A stretch of 64,000 nt of DNA from Zychaea mexicana. Taxonomy: Eukaryota; Mucoromycota; Mucoromycetes; Mucorales; Lichtheimiaceae. The stretch is taken from positions 62,001 to 126,000 of the forward strand of contig NW_026516761.1 of the NCBI RefSeq assembly GCF_025766255.1. Direction: 5' to 3'. Shown here in pieces: positions 34,080 to 46,351 of this stretch (within the stretch, counting starts at the first letter, position 1; each line of letters opens with the position of its first letter). The notes under the pieces were generated by a model. It was given only the letters and a program-made list of their open reading frames with translations. It did not search any database and had not been told where the DNA came from. The position numbers and the translations under genes are program-made.

Positions 34080-35873
34080 CTACTGGGATGGAGTAGATGG
34101 AGCGGAAGAAGGATCGAACAAAGGAATGCTAAGCGCATCCATAATCTTTTCCAGCTTTGGATTACCACCGAGTTCTTGAATCTCTTGGCGTGCTTCCTTT
34201 TCAATCCCGTGAAGGAAGCTTCGACAATAGTTGAAAGTATCCGTCTTTTCCAAGAGTTGCAACGCATATTGTTTCAAGTCGAGTGAGTTGCTACGTTTCT
34301 GTAATATGTTGAGTAGTTGGCGGCTGTGTGGATCCGTACGGATCGAGTGGATGATGGGGAACGAGAATTTGCCTTCAGTCAAGTCTTCGCAAAAGCCTTT
34401 GTTGTCGGCGTACTATGATGTGGAAGATTACCAAGATTGTTTTTTTCTTAGTATGCATGGCAATTAAAGAGTGGCAACAGACGTCAAGGAGAGGGGATCG
34501 TGGGAGAAGATGATATCACGTATTAGATAATTTTGCATTTACCTGTTGAGACTGTAAATTCATGTAGTCATCTCGTACTTGAAAGTGAATACCGATCTTA
34601 TTCACAAGACTTGTGTAATCGCTAAAAGCATGACCAAAACGTAATAACTCAATGTTAGTAGAAAGCTCGATATATTGATTGGTTAACAGGAGAAAAGCAT
34701 ACGTTTTTGATTGACTTGCAGCTTGCATCAACTTGACAGCCAATCGCAAAAGACCACCCGTCTCTGAAAGATAAATAAGAGCAAGAGTTAGAGACGATGT
34801 ACACACAGATAATGCCAGGCAGTTTGGAGGACTTACTGTTGTTGACCATTTCAATAAACTCTGCTTCGCTTGGGCAAAGCACACGATCACGCCAGTGGAT
34901 CTCCATGCCTATTGTTTTGTTTAATGTATAAAAGTTCTTGTGTAAGTTGCCATTGTTGTTTTTTTTAGTGCACATCATATTGGTGTGTGATGATTACCTT
35001 GACCGCGATGGAGGTTGATCAGTTCCTCTAATAGGGTTGGATAAGAACAAAGAAATATAAATTTAAGGTTAGCGCATGTGCAAGTTGATGCAGAGCCCTT
35101 CAACAGCTACATCATACAGCCAGCATCGCATTAAAATGCATAATTGTAGCAGAAAATAACTGCGACATGTACCCGTATAGATTTGCACCATCTCTGGGTT
35201 GTTGAGCTTGTTGATTTCTTGCAAAGCCAAAAAGTAGACGTAGTTTGCAGAATTGATGGTTTGAGCCACACCAAACAAATGATGTGCTGCGGGCACACCA
35301 CGTCGCAAAGCAGATTCATCTTCAACATCATCAATTCTAATAGAATATAGACAGTCAGTTACCCACAGTGTTTTTTAGAGACTGAAATCATCAGAGTAGC
35401 GTGATAGACGGACAAAGAAAAGATAGGAGACATACAACAAACTAGCACTATGCAGCATGCCGATGACCTTGGTGATGACCAATAAGTCGTCGTGTGGCAC
35501 CTGTAGCCAGACATTGAATGCAGCAATCATCTTGGTACGAACATCCTTGCCTGGATGGGCACAGAGGTATTCGTAGGGCTCAAGCAAGACCTGAAATATG
35601 TCATACATGAAGAAATGAAGAGGAAGAAGGGGGGAACAATGTGGTTAGTTAGCCATCAGCTAAATAATCCGAGGTTCTATATACTCTTCTGCTTCCAAAA
35701 TAATAGCAGCTCTGTACAACAATGACGACAACTACAGCAGTAATTTTTACCTGATCTTGTTCTTTCACAGCCGGCGTGTTACTACCGTCTTGATTGACAT
35801 TGAGACGCAAGTTGGCATTGATATTTGAAACACCGGCAGGCAAAGCACCTTGGAGTTGGGTTGTTGAAAGCAT
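34080..35873 (-). CDS. Geranylgeranyl diphosphate synthase
   Basis: Eight exons (35873-35751, 35590-35436, 35336-35173, 35027-34998, 34908-34837, 34763-34703, 34621-34543, 34412-34080) join to 338 residues. The enzyme condenses farnesyl and isopentenyl diphosphates to the C20 precursor used for protein prenylation and carotenoids (carG in Mucor, BTS1 in yeast). The first Asp-rich motif is DDVED at 95-99 with [12 protein letters not shown] after it. [17 protein letters not shown] spans the fourth splice. [14 protein letters not shown] follows in exon 6. The second Asp motif is DDYMN at 219-223, followed by [20 protein letters not shown]. All type III eukaryotic GGPPS landmarks are present. The Ser/Pro C-terminus carries no CaaX. 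The third-from-last intron needs acceptor TTTTAG at 34622-34623; the other candidate sites break the frame. Confidence 0.95.
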
Positions 35874-36517
35874 GATGTTGGATAGCACTTGAATAAAGTA
35901 GAAATGGCAGTAAGGGAGAAGAAAAAAGAAGGTAGTAGTGATAAACGAGATGACACAAAAGACCGAGCCTTTTTTATGTCTTTTTCCTACATTCGTCCCC
36001 TTATTCGAGGCGCTGGCCGATCAACTAACAAGCATCTGACATCCTCACTGTGGATGCAAGGTAAGCAAGTCACTTTCATTGTAAACGGTCGAAGGGGATG
36101 GTGTTTGAAAGCTGAGGAGGTACTTTACCCCCCCCCCCCACCAACACACACACCGATCCCCTTTTAGCGGTGATCTTTTTGTGATAGGGGGTCATCTGTT
36201 CAGACAGCATGGCATGCATCCATAACTGTGTTTATAAGAAAAAGAGAGAGAGAAGCCTGTTTGAGATGGCCAATAGAGTAGCACACACATATACGTGACA
36301 CAACAGACTAGTTTGGGTGAACGCTTTTCTTTTTAATTGACAAGAGCCAACTCATGTTGTCTCGTGTTGCATTGGGGGAAATGTAGTGTAAAGCATCCAA
36401 GCGAATGGGCCAGCATCAACAAAGTCGTCAGAACCTGTCAAAACAAGATTTTCGATCTTCTTGTTGTTTCGTCGTCCTTGTCCACTCCCATCATAGAACT
36501 CAAAGCACACAGGCTTT
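35874..36517. other. Intergenic between GGPP synthase and TMA7
   Basis: No gene seen. Holds the GGPP synthase promoter and the TMA7 3' flank. A poly-C run is at 36128-36138. Confidence 0.5.
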
Positions 36518-37122
<605 letters not shown>

Positions 37123-37724
37123 TGTTTACTTCTTGTATGTTTGTAGTGTAAAGAAAAGAAAAAGAACACTTCTTCCAAGTTATTTATCGCTACTTTTCAC
37201 GCCCGCAGAATTTTTCGTTTGAAAGGCAGGAGTCCGTTCCGCGATTGTCGGTATCTCATCTTTTCTCTTCTCTCATCCCTTGAATGATACGTTTGCCTAT
37301 CCTATTGACCTCTTATATTAGACCTCTTTTTTTTTTCTTTCATTCATTGGTACCTCATGTCACCATAGCCATAAACACGATATACAAAGCAAGGAGCTTG
37401 ATGCCCGCTCATGCTTATCTGCCTTTCTCTTTGAATACTTTTGTAAAAAGCGCATTACTCTCTAAGATGAACTGCAGTCTATCATCATATTTACCACAAC
37501 AATGCATCCTATTTACACTTTAAAAGAAGCAGTAAAGCTTTTTGCTAGTCATAGCAAACCAATACAGTAGTAACAATAAAGTGCTGTGATCAACTAAATT
37601 CATCGCCGCGGTCACGATGCATTTACTCTGCGGGAGTTGAGTTTGGCGCTCTTTTCCTCTTCTCTGATTCTTTCATCGCACACAAAATAATACTCCTTTT
37701 ACTGCTGCATAAATAGTAACTATA
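37123..37724. promoter_or_regulatory. Shared intergenic region of TMA7 and AVL9
   Basis: Divergent promoters for TMA7 (leftward) and AVL9 (rightward) must lie in these 600 bp. No specific element is evident beyond pyrimidine-rich tracts at 37255-37345. Confidence 0.4.
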
Positions 37725-40700
37725 ATGGAGATCAACAGCAACGACAACAATCCGAGCAACACAAAAAATACTAGCAGTGACAACAATAGCAACAGTGTTC
37801 CGTCCGTGAAGCAACCACCTGAAGACGATTCTTTTATTGCGGCATTACTTGTGGTCGGGTTCCATCATGCCCATGGACCCATTGTCGAGTTTTGCGTCCC
37901 ACCTTTGCCACAACAAGACAACAACACCCAGCAAACAACTTTGGAAAAGTTAAAGGTGCCCGAAGAGTGGAACTTTCTACCGTTTCTTGCACTCCCTGGT
38001 ACATTACATATCTGCCACTACCCAACAACGAAGACGTTGATATACACTAACTTTCATAACCAACCCAATCGTTTGTATCTATCATAGATGGTGCGCATCA
38101 AAAGGACGAGGACTTTGCTTACTTTCACTTGCCGCCCGTCCCAGGATGGCCTGTAGCAGAGACTACATTGTTTGGAATATCGTGCAACCGTCAAATTGCT
38201 GCGAAAGTAGGTAATGCAGATAATTGTAATTTCCTGGCGAAACGGAACATAAAAAAAAAAGCAAGGCAAAACCATGTGTATGTATGTGATGAACGGATGA
38301 ATAACGAGGTTCTTTGGAATCACAATAATAATAGGATTTGCTGGTGAAAACACCCGATGTTACTCGGTCAATCGTTCAAAAAGCTGTAGTTGTTTTGGCA
38401 CGTCAGGTAAAGTTCCAAACAGTGGGCATAACATGTCTGCGTTGCATGAACGGGAATGTAATATGTTGTGTTCTTCTCGTAGCCCATTTTTGGCCCACTT
38501 CGACAGAAATTAGCCGTCATCACTTCTGCATGGTTTAATCAGAAGGACTTTACACAACTGGATATCCTTTATGTGAGTTCAAGTAAAATTATTCGTCGCT
38601 TTCTGGTAGGCTTGGATACTGATAGATAACAATTCATCTAGGATTTTTATCGGAACCTTCAATCAACCTATCGCGGCCCAATTGACGATTCTACGCTGTA
38701 CATGGGCACATCATTACGTGAGTTGTTGCACAAGTTCAAAAGCAAGACATTAATGCTGCTCAAGTTGTTATTGTTGGAAAAGCGAGTAAGTAATCGGTAA
38801 AATAAATGGGATATAGCTCCATAACGATTAATGTATGTATACTGTTATTCCAACAAAGATACTCTTTTATGGATATCCAGTGGAACGATTATGCACTTTT
38901 GAGTACTCTCTTATGTCCTTGGTACCAGGTAAATCCAACAAAACTTACCATTATTCGTCGTTACATCGCGTATAGAGAGGAGACAACTAATATAAATCTA
39001 TTATTACGAATAACAGGACTTTTACGCTCGTTACAAGATTCTGGCGACCCAGATCTCGATACGTCAAAGAAGTTCCTAAGAACGACAGAGGCAAAGGAAC
39101 TTTCCAGTGGCAATAAAGAGAGCTTGTTGAAATTCATGGGGCTGCCATTAAGGCTTTTTGAAAAGGTAACATATCATTTTCCTTAACTGACGTAACACAT
39201 ATAAGGTCATAGAGTGGCCAGCTGTATACTCATAAGGATTTGTTTTATAGGGATCGTTCTTCCAACCCTATCTACCACTTCAACAAATAGACATTCTTTC
39301 GTCCGAAAAGACAAAATCATACGTTATCGGTACAACGAACCAAATCTTTTTCCATCACAAAAGCGATATCAACATTGATGTTTTAGTCAACGTAAGCTAA
39401 AAACCCCAATATCATGCATTGGTGAAGAAAAGTGATGGAAAAATGGTATTCACTCTACCATATAGGTTGAAACTGGGTCATTAGAGTTCCACAATCAACG
39501 TTTATCCGCCATGGTAGGACCCACTATGGCTGATCGTCGATGGATGGAGAATATCGTAAGAGTGGTTAACGACACATGGGATGAAAGTGGTAATATAGAT
39601 CTCATTCTTCTTCTTTCTGCTTATATAATACAACGATAACAAAAATATGTATCCAGTAGAGGATGAATGAGGCTAATTTCTTCTGCGGGGTTGAATTATT
39701 GTGTAGATCCAAGTCGACCGATGCAAAACACTTATCTGGGATCGGACGATTATCTTCGTGCACGCTTTGAGGAGTACATACTGTCGCTATTATCGAGTAT
39801 GAAGCACGCCCAGGATGCAAATCTGATCCCTGATGGCGTACTCGATGAATCTACTGCCACTTCCCTGGATCCTCAACAACAACATGAAGATGTGATGAGA
39901 GATGATGATCGAGGTAATCTATTCACTGCTTGTGAAAGTATTATTCACGGTGTCGTGCTAGTGATAAGTGGTGTCACTCATACTTACACACAATGCACTC
40001 TATCATGACAGAGAAAAATTACCTGTCGGATTACGGAATGAGTTGGCTGATGGCATGGCGCGAAACCAACAATTTTACCCTGTGGAACCAATATACCGAT
40101 CATGAAATCTATGAAATTGTCGAACCTGGGTAAGCTATAACCATGACAAATTTCCATGCAGATACGTGTATCCAGATCCGTATTTTTAACGATTTGATAT
40201 ACAATTTTATAAAGGCATCCCGGGATGGGCAACATATCCATTTCAGACATACAAAATACCTTATCAAAGTGAGTTTTGTTCTGTTAACGGGTTAACATTC
40301 TCATATTAAAAGTTCGCTAATTGTTAATCTATTACTTTTGAATACTTAGCCGGTTACGTGATTTACAATTGAGACAGAACCTTGCACCATTACGGCAAAC
40401 GTTATCTCGTGCAGTATCAGGCGGCGCCAAAGCCATGTCTACTGGCCGTTCACGATTATTCCGTGGGATGGATGCTTTGTGGAACGAGTTTGAACGTGGC
40501 GCTAATGATGAGGCACCACGACGATCTTCAGCAGATACAGCCAATCCAAACGCAAGCGGTAAGAATCAGGAAAGGGAGCTATTGAACAGGAAAAAGGCTT
40601 AAATATCGAATTAATTCCATCGCTCTATTCTGGAACAAAAGGTCAGCAACCGCGGAAAAAGGTGGATCACAATCGTCGCTGGTCATCGTTTGCTGAAGCA

Positions 40701-41245
40701 TCAGTTGCTGCAGCAGAACCAATATCCCCAACATTAGAGTCTTCAACACAGCAAGCTGGACGTCTTTTCTCTAGCCTTTCGTCGTTCTTGAGCAGAAAGC
40801 AAAAGGAGATATCACAAGCAATGGAGGTTTGTTTTGTCATGTTTTTTTGTATCGCTGCTCTTATGGCACGCTATACAACCAAAACTAGCTATATACACAG
40901 CTCTTATCAGAACTACAAAATCATATTTAGGAATCCATGGCAACGACTTCTGCTAACAATGAACATGAACGCAATGTCAATGCACGATCACCTATAAGCC
41001 GGACCGCTTCTTCAGGAGCCACAAGTGATGATGATAGTAGCTCAGCATTTGTGGATGTTGGCGCTATGTATCCGTTTTCTACATCGACTGCAAACAACAA
41101 CGGCAATAACGGCGCTATCGTTACTGCCGGTGCATCATCAACGTCAACACAACCACCTGCTGCATTAACAAAAAAGAATGACAAACAAGAACAACAAGAT
41201 GAGAGTAGCAGCAGTATAGAAAAGAAGGATGTCATTGATATTTGA
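37725..41245 (+). CDS. AVL9: Avl9, DENN-domain late secretory pathway protein
   Basis: Fifteen exons (37725-37998, 38088-38206, 38335-38406, 38483-38572, 38642-38785, 38859-38928, 39017-39165, 39251-39391, 39466-39589, 39707-39913, 40012-40129, 40215-40268, 40350-40558, 40642-40826, 40931-41245) join to 756 residues. Avl9 belongs to the DENN superfamily and acts in exocytic transport from the late Golgi. Landmarks: AALLVVGFHHAHGPIVEFC at the start of the longin-like part, DEDFAYFHLPPVP, TTLFGISCNRQIAAK, PIFGPLRQKLAVITSAWF, ILFYGYPVERLCTFEYSL, and NYLSDYGMSWLMAWRETNNF. The N-terminal 35 residues and the last 190 are polar and low-complexity (Asn, Ser, Gln). All fifteen junctions close in frame with GT-AG sites. 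Confidence 0.92.
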
Positions 41246-41734
41246 AAAAGCTTCGGCATCTTCTTATTTATATATATACTTTTTTTTCACCTGTGCACTT
41301 TTCTCTTCCTCTCCCACTGCTGTCTAATATATTTCTTTAAGTAATACACCCCTCCTCTGATGTACATTAAACCAATACACGTACACATTATACTCCATAG
41401 TACGTCTACACGAACTTCACTTATTATCACAGTAATGTTAATGTCTATGTGTGCAGATTAGACCCTTTTCACTTGGTTGATAAAAGCAAGCTTTCCTCCT
41501 CTAATATTTTTCTTGTACGTCGACACTCGTCTATTTCTACCTGTGTGTATATATGAAAGAAAGAAAAAAGACACGACGACATATATATAGGAGGATTTGC
41601 TTATCCGTGTCACACCAGTTTAATCTAAGATACACTTCGTACATTAAACACACTATTCATCAAGAAATTCCATCCAAAGAGTAACTTCATTAAAATTTAC
41701 TCCTTGATAACTGTCAGTATATACAAAAGAAATG
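41246..41734. other. Intergenic, 3' of AVL9
   Basis: No gene seen; AT-rich 3' flank of AVL9 running into an old repeat copy. Confidence 0.45.
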
Positions 41735-43480
41735 CGTTATCCAGTGTTTGCTATGATATCGTATGGTATGGCACCAGTAGTTATAGTCGAAAAAATAGCA
41801 GACGTTTTTCAATATTTATTCACAATATCTTTAATAAACCGCCTTCAACAAATGCGATATCTGTATATAGCCAATTCCTTGCACGGATTCCAGAAGTTTC
41901 GTCCTTGATATTGGTTGATATACGCATAATCGTCTAGTGGGACACATGTCAATACAGTATAATTTAATAACATTAAAGCTATAAGTTTCAAAAGTAGAAT
42001 CAACGGAACTGAAAAGTCTACCTTTCATTGGAGATGTTATTGAAAGCTTTAAGTGAAAATGCCTGCCTATTCCTACAAGTGGAAGGCACCTAAATATTTG
42101 AAACAATACACTGGCACACTGTGATGCCACAGAAATCACTAGAATTCGCTACTTGCCCGAGCAAAGAAAAAAAATATTCCTTAAGCAGTTGGAGATATGA
42201 TTGTCTCCAGTAGGGGTCGCAATTGGACGGTTTGGGTCGGGTCAAGTGTCTGACCCGTTGACCCGTGGGTCAAGAAAACACTGACCCGACCCGACCCGTT
42301 CAACCCGACGGGTCAAAACTCGGGTTGACGGGTCAAGACTGATTTCAATGTAGTGATGAAGGAAGTGTCAATCAGCCTGAACTTGAGCGCTGGAAGTGCA
42401 AAACTCCATATATATATAGCTCTCTAAGATGATGGCACGCAAATTCCTAGCAGTGCTAGCAACATCTACGTTTTGAGTGATTATTCTTAAAGGTAAAGGG
42501 CTCTGTGCCATCACAAAAGAAATCGCTTGGGCTCACATGCTTTAAAGAAAGCATAATATTTAAAGTGTGGTTGAAAATCGACTTCCCTATATGCCCCTTA
42601 TCCTTTTCCCTTTTCCCTTTTCTTTTCACTTCTTTCTCCTTCCTTCGATTTTCTGTCTTTTACTAAATCGCGTCTCTTACTGCCACCTTCTATTGTATAT
42701 TCTTATTGCACTATCGCTACTTCTTTACTCCTATCATATATATTGCTTATAGCTTACTTATCCCATACTGTTGAATATAAAGTATAATCCCACAATAGAA
42801 AGAATTAAGTACGTTTTATGCTATAGTTCTATAGCAGACATATTGACAACTAATGATGTTTCCCAACAAGAAGATTGACTACTTAAATATAAGTACTTCA
42901 TACATATTATGTGTATACACGGGTCACGACGGGTCAACGGGTCGGGTCAAGGGTTGGATGGGTCGACCTGCGGGTCAGAAAAGCATCAACCCGACCCGTT
43001 GACCCGTCCTCAACCCGCGGGTCAGATTGCGACCCCTAGTCTCCAGCCATGACATTCTCTCCTAGTCAAACAAAAACTTAATTGACCAACGCGCAAAATG
43101 ACGAAAGGCAGAAGCAGTGTTGCACTGGATGCATCATCATCTCCCACTCGGGAGCTCCACTAGCAGCAACTTACTAGAGGTTTCCCTACAATGGCAAGTT
43201 CGGAAACGCAGTAAATAGTGATGTGAAACCAAAGACAGTGCCTAAATTCAACAGACATGTTGATTTCACAGAACCTCAAATAATTGTAAACAATGCTTAG
43301 TATAAAAGATGGCAATACCTCTTTTGTGAAGCAGTGTTGTTTCCGAGACAAACGCAAAATGTCTGTTCGATGAACTTACAGCTTCGAGCCAATTACAGAT
43401 TTAAGACGCCTAATTTGGTTGTGCTAGCCAGGGTGCAACTTGGAAAAGAGAGGCAGTGCTCAAATACGCAGATGCTACAA
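41735..43480 (-). repeat. Old inverted copy of the accessory repeat, split by a hAT-like element
   Basis: The reverse complement of 41735-42210 plus 43039-43480 aligns by eye, with many substitutions, to 49200-50450. That covers the LINE 5' flank, one 259-bp-type unit and the start of the long duplicated block. Examples: GGCAAGTAGCGAATTCTA, GGAATAGGCAGGCATTTTCA and GATGCATCCAGTGCAACACT are shared. The element at 42211-43038 sits exactly inside the aligned part. This copy is much more diverged than the two at 49-62 kb, so it is older. Confidence 0.7.
42211..43038. mobile_element. Non-autonomous hAT-like DNA transposon, 828 bp
   Basis: Begins TAGGGGTCGCAAT and ends ATTGCGACCCCTA, a perfect 13-bp terminal inverted repeat. 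Both flanks carry the same 8-bp target duplication GTCTCCAG (42203-42210 and 43039-43046). Eight-bp duplications with short TA..TA-type termini are the signature of the hAT superfamily. Next to each end lies a 100-120-bp zone packed with GGGTCAA/GACCC words in both orientations, typical of transposase-binding subterminal repeats. The interior (42350-42910) has no transposase frame, so it depends on an enzyme elsewhere. Confidence 0.8.
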
Positions 43481-43715
43481 CACCTTTCCATATAATGTAG
43501 TAATTAATTTGTACCTCTCAGAACGTTACGCTTGTCATTTTCTGTCTTGATGATTTGCTTGTTATGTTAGAAGAACGAAGTGACATGAATTTATGAAAGA
43601 AATACAGAGAGATGTTTTGGTATACAGATTGTTTTTGAAAGAAAATAAAAGGGACAGAGGAGAGAGAAAAGAGCTAAAGTGAAAAAGAAGAGGGACGGAG
43701 GAGAGAGAAGACAGG

Positions 43716-45740
43716 CTAGTTGCTCTTCTGTCTTTTGGATGATGATGCGGTAGATGCCGAGTGCCGAGAACTCAAAGGAACAAATGTTGTAGGTAGCTTC
43801 CATTCATTGGAAGACCTCAATGACTGGAGCTCACTTTGTGTGTTGACGATGGCTTTTCTGGTTTTTTCCATTATGGCGAGTCCTGACAGTGCTAGCTTCA
43901 TCAACGGAACAATTCTTGAGACATAGTCGTCGCTACAGGTCGGGTACTCAAGAGGCTTTGAGCGGCGAATCCTTGTCACATAGCCACCAGGCGAGTCCAT
44001 GTCCAGCAGAGCAACCTTGCCACCTATAAAATGAAAGTTAGGTCGGAGATGTTTCACTGTTAGACTTCATAGACGATGACATTTGGGGGATGCACATACC
44101 AACTATCACGAAGCCGAGCACATGCACGCAACGTAAGAGACTTTCTGAAAATGCCACTTGCAAAAGCATGTCATGCATGACGATGGGCATCTTCAACAGC
44201 CCATCCTTCATCTCCTTCGTCTGGTCTTCGTCCTTGCCAATCTCAATGCAACCTAGCTCTTTGCCGCTACTTTCGTAGAGCAGGTCCATTTTACGCCCCA
44301 TTTTGCGGTGTATCGCGGGGTCTACGGCAGATATGCACCTTTTCTTGTTGTTTTCGTCGGCATTCGCTTTGCTCGACCCTTCTTTGCTATTTTGAAGTGA
44401 ATTACAAATACAGCTCAAGTTATTGCTGTTATGTCACGCGTTGGATCATTTTTGCTAGTGATAACTTACCCTACTGCCTTGATTTTATTGCCGTTCACCA
44501 TGGACTTCAAAAAGGACCACATCTCGTACTGCTGATCTGACTCCAGCATACTTGTTAAATGAAAATCGCCGTAGAAGTGCAGTTGCGAGCTTTTTTGGAG
44601 CTCGAGGCTCACCCAATGCTTCAGAGGCTCTTTTATAGGATCGAAATCCAAAGTGCGAGCGAACTTGTACGCCTCCATCGGGGTTTTCTGTCAAATCGAG
44701 CATTATCAATCAACAAGCTACTAATTATGCATTTCGTTAAAATCTAGTATAATCTTTTTAGTGCATCTTACCAATTTTGACACCTCGTTCAGAATCTCGA
44801 TGATCTCAGCCGGCAAATCACAAAATAGTGGATCACCAAATGCTTCGATCCTGTCTAGCTGGGCGCCGCTGAATACTGTTTCCCAGTTACCATCACCCAA
44901 ATCCAAGATCAAAGATTGCGACGGGCTAAAAAAATCGTTTATGTGAGTACTGTAAAATACGATCTCTCAAGCTTTTTTCGTCTACAGTACTTACTGATAG
45001 TAGTTGCATGATCGGGCGAATTCGATTACTCTCTGATCAACATTGAGACTTTCATCCAAATGAAGCGCCCAGAACCTATCTTCTTTCAGATTTTGGAACG
45101 TTTGAGCCAGTCTAGCTTTGTCGGCGGATGACAAGGATGTTGAAAAGGATGTGTGAGATGGTGTTTTTGTTGTTGCTGTCACTGCTGATGTAGAGTGATC
45201 CTTGCTCGCTAATAAACAGAATCAGTAAAGGATTCAAGTACGTAACATGTAACTTTTTTCTACGCAACGATTTTACGTACACTCCCTTGCCAGCTCCAAC
45301 ATTTTCAAAGCCACTGCCCCGAAATCCGGCTTCTTGTTTACTTTTGCCTATTTCATAAAACAATATGTCTCGGTAAGTCTGCTCAATGATCATTTTAGCC
45401 ATATAATTCTGACACGTACTACTTCGATTTTACGCTGTTTCATTGCTGCACCGAAAATTCCAGCCCACTTGGCCTCAATCGCTGAATTCCTGTCGGAATT
45501 CTTTGCGATGAAATCAGTGTTTTCTTCAACAAAACGCCATAAGCTTGGATTTTCATTCAGCTCGTTGCACTTTTCGAGAAAGCGTTGAACGACTACATAT
45601 ATATAGTTGCGTTAGTGACACCAATTGTGACACGTAGTATTTGGAACATCTTGCTACACACCTGTTTCCAACTTCATATTAGCTGCTTCTTTATCACTGC
45701 TAGAGCGTTCGTTGTCCGATGGCGTGTTATCTGTAGGCAT
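43716..45740 (-). CDS. G1: multicopy Mucoromycota hypothetical protein, frame broken by 11 nt
   Basis: Eight exons (45740-45662, 45592-45420, 45408-45281, 45204-44995, 44925-44772, 44687-44470, 44386-44100, 44023-43716) would give 518 residues. The only problem is between exons 2 and 3: just 11 nt (45419-45409, GTACGTGTCAG) separate them. They begin with GTACGT and end in CAG, and their removal keeps phase 0. Read through, they shift the frame. Readable parts: MPTDNTPSDNERSSSDKEAA, EAGFRGSGFENVGAGKG, YYHPSQSLILDLGDGNWETV, EAYKFARTLDFDPI, GRKMDLLYESSGKELGCIEI followed by GKDEDQTKEMKD, and VALLDMDSPGGYVTRIRRS. I recall similar multicopy proteins in Mucorales; function unknown. The D...ELGCIEIG block is loosely like a PD-(D/E)xK nuclease core (inference). 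Two more copies, G2 and G3, lie at 54-64 kb. Confidence 0.65.
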
Positions 45741-46351
45741 GGTAACAGTTGCTAAGTAAATTGCCAACAGGTTAGAGTCAAAGGCTACTGTCAAAGGCAA
45801 CCATACGCGATTTGCTAAAATTTTAGCACCCACCCACAACACCTCATCTACAAAAAGGTTGTTAGCAACCCCACATCCGCACACACACACACACGCACAC
45901 ACAAAAAAAAAAGGAAGGACTCACAAAAAAGAGGTAAAAGTGAAGAGAAAGGAAAAGAGAGGAGCAACACGCTGCGGAAAATAGGTGCATGTTGTACCGT
46001 ATCAATCGCATGTGCACACGTTCAGATTCCGCTTCCCTTTTTTTTCAAGAACAAAAAGTAAACACCCCCACCTCCCCAGGTGCCATAGGGACCGCTGAAA
46101 TTTCCCTGGCATCAGCCTAAATTCCCTGGCAACCTTCGGGAAAACTGATTACCCGGAAATACCAATACTACCATGCACCTTTCTTCGCGTTTTTTTTAAA
46201 ACAGGTATTTTATAGGTGAGAAAAAGAGATGAATAAAGTTAAGAAAAGTTTGACAAGAAATTGAAAAAAGCAGAATATTCTATAATAAAAGGTTTAAGAA
46301 AGAGATCATGGAAAGTGGGATTGTATACGGAAAAAAAGATGGAAACCATAG
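45741..46351. other. Intergenic
   Basis: No gene. 45741-45830 upstream of G1 shares sequence with the 599-bp blocks (GCCTTTGACAGTAGC, TTTGACTCT.ACCTGTTG), so it is the ancestral 5' region of the G family. A (CA)n tract is at 45880-45902. Confidence 0.5.

Noticed and set aside
34516..34890. A 124-codon minus-strand frame through two GGPP synthase exons
   Set aside because: It reads in part through introns in the wrong frame; the spliced model keeps KTGG and DDYMN motifs in order.
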